Shown here: positions 33,508-35,828 of the stretch, in pieces | Layout: each line of letters starts with the position of its first letter | Position numbering within the stretch: the stretch's first letter is position 1 | Assembly: GCA_030649335.1 (NCBI GenBank) | Contig: JAUSLL010000114.1 | Coordinates: 1 to 35,828, forward strand | DNA length: 35,828 nt | Origin: Parvibaculum sp. | GTDB lineage: Bacteria > Pseudomonadota > Alphaproteobacteria > Parvibaculales > Parvibaculaceae | Direction of reading: 5' to 3' | Made by a program: the position numbers and the translations under genes | The notes under the pieces: generated by a model | Databases searched by the model: none | What the model was told of the DNA's origin: nothing | What the model saw: only the letters and a program-made list of their open reading frames with translations

Positions 33508-34818
33508 GTGGCGACGATCCCCCCGACAGACACCAACGGATGGAGCGCGGAACGGCAGGCCGCCGAAACCGCCTATCACGCCGAAGTCGAAAAAAACCTC
33601 AAACGCAATTTCGCGGCGAACCTCGCCCATGGCCTCCTCGGCCAGACAGGTTTCCGCCTCGTCACCGCCCCCACATTCGTCCCCGCCTATATCTATCTCC
33701 TGTCCGGCTCCGAATTCATGGTGGGCCTCGCGCTCGCCTCGCAGTGGCTGGGCAATGCGCTCTCGTCCACGCTGGGCGCGACCATGGCCGAGCACCGCAA
33801 GCGCGTGCTGCCCATGGGCTTGCTCATCGGCTGGGGCATGCGCTTTGGCGTGTTGGGCCTCGCACTGAGCGCCTATTTCATGCCGCCCAACTGGGCGCTC
33901 TTTTTCGCCTGCGCCTTCCTCATGTGTTTTGGTCTGTTCAACGGCATTCAGGCGGTGATCTTCAACACGCTGATGGCCAAGGTCATTCCACTGCGCCTGC
34001 GCGGACGGCTGACGGGCTTTCGAAACTTTGCGGCGGGCCTCACGGCGGCAGGCGTCGCTTACATCGGCGGCAAATATTTCGTCGAGGCCAACGCCTGGGG
34101 CAATGGATATGCGACGACCTTCCTCGTTTCTTTCGTACTGACCTCCATCGGCATTTCCATGCTGATGATGGTGCGCGAACCCGAACCGCCGGAAGTGCGC
34201 GCGCGCTCCAACTTCTGGCTGCGCCTGCGCCAAATCCCCGACCTGTTGCGCGGCGACCGCGAACTGTCGCGCTTTTACATCGCCACAGCCGCCGCCTCGC
34301 TCGGCACGCTGGCCGTGCCCTTCTATATTCTCTTTGCCGGTCAATCCATCGGCTTGAGCGGCACCAATCTCGGCGTGCTCTCGACGGCCTTCCTTCTGTC
34401 GCAGACCGGCACCAATCTCGTCTGGGGTTCCGTCGCGGACAAATTCGGCAACCGCATCGTCTTCCTCCTGTCGATCGGCATATGGGCGCTCGCCACATTG
34501 CTGCTGATGCAATCCCATTCGCTCTGGGCCTTGGGCGCGGTTTTCGCGGGGCTGGGCGCAGGACAAGGCGGCTTTCAGAACAGCACCAACAACATCATCT
34601 TGGAATTCGGCACGCGCGAAGACCTGCCCATGCGCATCGCCATGATGAACACGTCCATCGCCACGATGAACGCGGTGGGCCCGCTGCTCGGCGGTCTCAT
34701 CGCGCATTTCTACTCTTTCAATGTGGTCTTCGTCGTTTCCGCCGTGATGCTTGCGGCCTCCTTCGCCACCGTGCTCTTGGCGGTCAAAGAGCCCCGCGCG
34801 CGCGGCATGTTCCACTAG
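33508..34818 (+). CDS. Major facilitator superfamily transporter
   Basis: About 436 residues with roughly twelve hydrophobic helices after a 45-residue cytoplasmic N-terminus (HAEVEKNLKRNFAANLAHG). The helix 2-3 loop reads GATMAEHRKRVLPMG, and a similar basic loop recurs in the second half (WGSVADKFGNRIVFL), which matches MFS motif A at both positions. Substrate unknown; no transport-specific motif was recognised. No ATG lies near the start. I prefer the GTG at 33508, which has GAGGA 10 bases upstream, over a TTG at 33481. It follows rlmJ by 92 bases containing an inverted repeat. Confidence 0.88.
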   Translation: MATIPPTDTNGWSAERQAAETAYHAEVEKNLKRNFAANLAHGLLGQTGFRLVTAPTFVPAYIYLLSGSEFMVGLALASQWLGNALSSTLGATMAEHRKRVLPMGLLIGWGMRFGVLGLALSAYFMPPNWALFFACAFLMCFGLFNGIQAVIFNTLMAKVIPLRLRGRLTGFRNFAAGLTAAGVAYIGGKYFVEANAWGNGYATTFLVSFVLTSIGISMLMMVREPEPPEVRARSNFWLRLRQIPDLLRGDRELSRFYIATAAASLGTLAVPFYILFAGQSIGLSGTNLGVLSTAFLLSQTGTNLVWGSVADKFGNRIVFLLSIGIWALATLLLMQSHSLWALGAVFAGLGAGQGGFQNSTNNIILEFGTREDLPMRIAMMNTSIATMNAVGPLLGGLIAHFYSFNVVFVVSAVMLAASFATVLLAVKEPRARGMFH

Positions 34819-34843
34819 CGCGCCCGCGCCGCAATCGGCTAGG

Positions 34844-34870
34844 CTCTCCCCAACAATAATCAGGGGAGAG
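34844..34870 (+). promoter_or_regulatory. Hairpin that encloses the ribosome binding site of the VOC gene
   Basis: CTCTCCCC (34844-34851) and GGGGAGAG (34863-34870) form a perfect 8-bp stem with an 11-base AT-rich loop. The 3' arm is the Shine-Dalgarno sequence for the ATG at 34876, so folding would hide it. No T run follows, which argues against a plain terminator for the MFS gene. Confidence 0.55.
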
Positions 34871-34875
34871 ACAAA

Positions 34876-35283
34876 ATGGGCGTGAAAGCCACCAAAACAG
34901 CCATTGATCTCGGCATCGTGACCACCAACGGCGACGCCATGCTCGCCTTCTACAAAGACGTGCTGGGCTTCCGCCACGAAGGCGACGTCAACATGGAGGC
35001 CGCAGGCATCAAAGTGATGCACCGGCTCTGGTTCGGCGACAGCCTGATCAAACTCGTCGTCCCCATGCGCACCCCCAAAGCCCCGCCCGTCATGGGCGGC
35101 ATCCCCGGCAGCACCGGCTACCGCTACTGGACCATGACGATTTCAAATCTCGACGAGGTAATGGGCGAGATCGCGGCGACAGGCGCAAAGATCATCCGCC
35201 CCAAGACAGAGATACGCCCCGGCGTGAGCATCGCGATTGTGGAAGACCCAGACGGGAACTGGGTGGAGTTTATTGAGGGGTGA
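34876..35283 (+). CDS. VOC/glyoxalase-fold protein
   Basis: A 135-residue vicinal-oxygen-chelate protein made of two beta-alpha-beta-beta-beta modules. The first has AMLAFYKDVLGFRHEGD; the second ends in IVEDPDGNWVEFIEG, where the Glu of WVEF is the usual metal ligand. Such proteins include glyoxalase I, dioxygenases and epimerases; which of these this is cannot be decided. The ribosome binding site GGGGAGAG is strong but lies within a hairpin. It is 57 bases downstream of the MFS gene and could share its transcript. Confidence 0.9.
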   Translation: MGVKATKTAIDLGIVTTNGDAMLAFYKDVLGFRHEGDVNMEAAGIKVMHRLWFGDSLIKLVVPMRTPKAPPVMGGIPGSTGYRYWTMTISNLDEVMGEIAATGAKIIRPKTEIRPGVSIAIVEDPDGNWVEFIEG

Positions 35284-35338
35284 GGGGTGCGGAATAGGAC
35301 ACGCCCTAATCGATAGCCGTTCGTATCTCAGGAAAATT

Positions 35339-35698
35339 ATGACTGACCCCGAAAAGAATACCGAACAAGCGCGGCGAGAAGAAACTGTAACTGCTGAAGC
35401 GTTTGCTAGCTTTAACTTTGAAAAATGCATCGAGTCCGTTGCAGCTTTCGAATTCACATCACTATCAAGCCACTTCTCGAAAGCCTCTAAAGAAGCCCTT
35501 GAAGCGGAAGATGGCACCGCAGCCGCGGCGTTAATACTCCTCAATGTAATCTGCTCCATACACTTCACCCCAGAAGACCAGTCTCGGCCCTGGGGACCAA
35601 TGATGGAGTGGGACGGAAAAAGAACAGCCATCCCCTCGGATTTTAGAGGCGAACAAAACGACGTATTGTCTACGCTCGCCCCCAGCATTAGAGTCTGA
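35339..35698 (+). pseudogene. DUF7380/DUF4209-like N-terminal fragment, apparently cut by an IS element
   Basis: A 119-codon frame starting at an ATG with AGGA upstream. Residues about 60-119 (AAAALILLNVICS, PWGPMMEWDGKRTAIPSDF, LSTLAPSI) resemble the N-terminal domain of much longer proteins annotated as DUF7380 or DUF4209; this is from memory and not a search. Family members would continue after APSI, but here the frame ends within three codons, and its TGA lies inside GAGTCTGACTC at the edge of the IS5-type element. The remainder should be beyond the element, outside the window. Codon use is more AT-rich than in its neighbours, which suggests acquired DNA. Such proteins have been seen in defence-like islands, but the function is unknown. 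Confidence 0.6.
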
Positions 35699-35828
35699 CT
35701 CATAAAGATGCCTTGAAGATCAAAGCCTTGCGAGTCTGCGCGTGAGGATGCGGATGTGAGCGATGAAGAGCCAGGCGAGAGCACTTTCGATGGTGCGCTC
35801 CCAATCTTTGGCGAGGCGGCGTGATCGT
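35691..35828 (-). mobile_element. IS5-family insertion sequence, one end (rest outside window)
   Basis: The segment from GAGTCTGACTC (35691-35701) to the right edge holds the 3' end of a transposase gene plus a short non-coding terminus. The exact inverted repeat and target duplication cannot be set because the other end is not in view. The boundary is inferred from where the flanking gene loses its expected sequence. Confidence 0.65.
35720..35828 (-). CDS. IS5-family transposase, C-terminal fragment (5' end outside window)
   Basis: The reverse strand encodes 35 residues ending in a TGA at 35722-35720. The segment RSRRLAKDWERTIESALAWL followed by FIAHIRILTRRLARL is the typical C-terminus of IS5-group DDE transposases (the region after the catalytic Glu, with RRLAKDxE and AWLFIA). 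The gene continues past the right edge, so completeness and activity cannot be judged. Confidence 0.8.
   Translation of the reverse strand, partial: RSRRLAKDWERTIESALAWLFIAHIRILTRRLARL

Noticed and set aside
33502..35022. About 500-codon minus-strand frame opposite the MFS gene
   Set aside because: The translation is His/Gly/Glu-rich with no motif, a typical shadow of GC-rich membrane-protein codons; the plus-strand MFS and VOC genes explain the region.
35143..35784. 213-codon minus-strand frame spanning the VOC end and the IS edge
   Set aside because: It crosses the IS boundary and is antisense to the VOC and truncated genes; no domain is visible, while the IS5-type transposase uses a different reading frame.

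Overview
This window most likely comes from a free-living alphaproteobacterium, probably of the Hyphomicrobiales/Parvibaculales type. The basis is indirect: high GC with strongly GC-biased third positions, alphaproteobacterial-looking CtaG (Cox11), RlmJ and PPK2 proteins, a stomatin/NfeD pair, a TonB-dependent receptor and a lipid-oriented gene set (BVMO, paired acyl-CoA dehydrogenases). I cannot name the species. Coding density is high and no gene-free stretch exceeds 300 bases; the longest are 30209-30480, 9718-9965, 15881-16097 and 18713-18921. I saw no rRNA, tRNA or CRISPR array.

Layout. 1-3246 (minus): two translationally overlapping genes for membrane-anchored extracytoplasmic proteins of unknown role, one running off the left edge and the other carrying a tandem Cys-pair repeat. 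3379-4497 (plus): a LuxR-type regulator. 4564-9717 (minus): an EthA-like Baeyer-Villiger monooxygenase and, upstream of it, a tight three-gene module (HAD-UbiA fusion, DprE1-like oxidase, DprE2-like reductase). On family knowledge the module should convert PRPP and polyprenyl phosphate into polyprenyl-phosphoryl-D-arabinose. 9966-11795 (plus): a divergent PAS histidine kinase with no response regulator beside it. 11806-14172 (minus): a tandem universal stress protein and a SulP transporter. 14315-15880: aldose-1-epimerase-like protein and, convergent, CtaG. 16098-18188: TonB-dependent receptor. 18209-19491: a small membrane protein and a PNPOx-fold protein.

19529-23271 is a membrane-homeostasis group: cardiolipin synthase, DUF883/ElaB-like and holin-like small membrane proteins, then a convergent NfeD/stomatin operon. 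23411-24010 is a GST. 24038-27811 (minus) holds two unequal acyl-CoA dehydrogenase subunits, a SemiSWEET-size transporter and an MDR dehydrogenase. 27983-30208 is a GGDEF/EAL protein with a degenerate GADEF motif. 30481-33415 (plus) is a ppk2 - MgtC/DUF4010 - rlmJ operon with ATGA overlaps, followed by an MFS transporter and a VOC-fold protein whose ribosome binding site lies inside a perfect hairpin. The right edge holds a gene apparently truncated by an IS5-family element, of which only the transposase C-terminus is in view.

The most notable content is the polyprenyl-phosphoryl-arabinose precursor module, which looks complete except for any arabinosyltransferase. Its DprE1-like enzyme has Ala where mycobacterial DprE1 has the benzothiazinone-reactive Cys.
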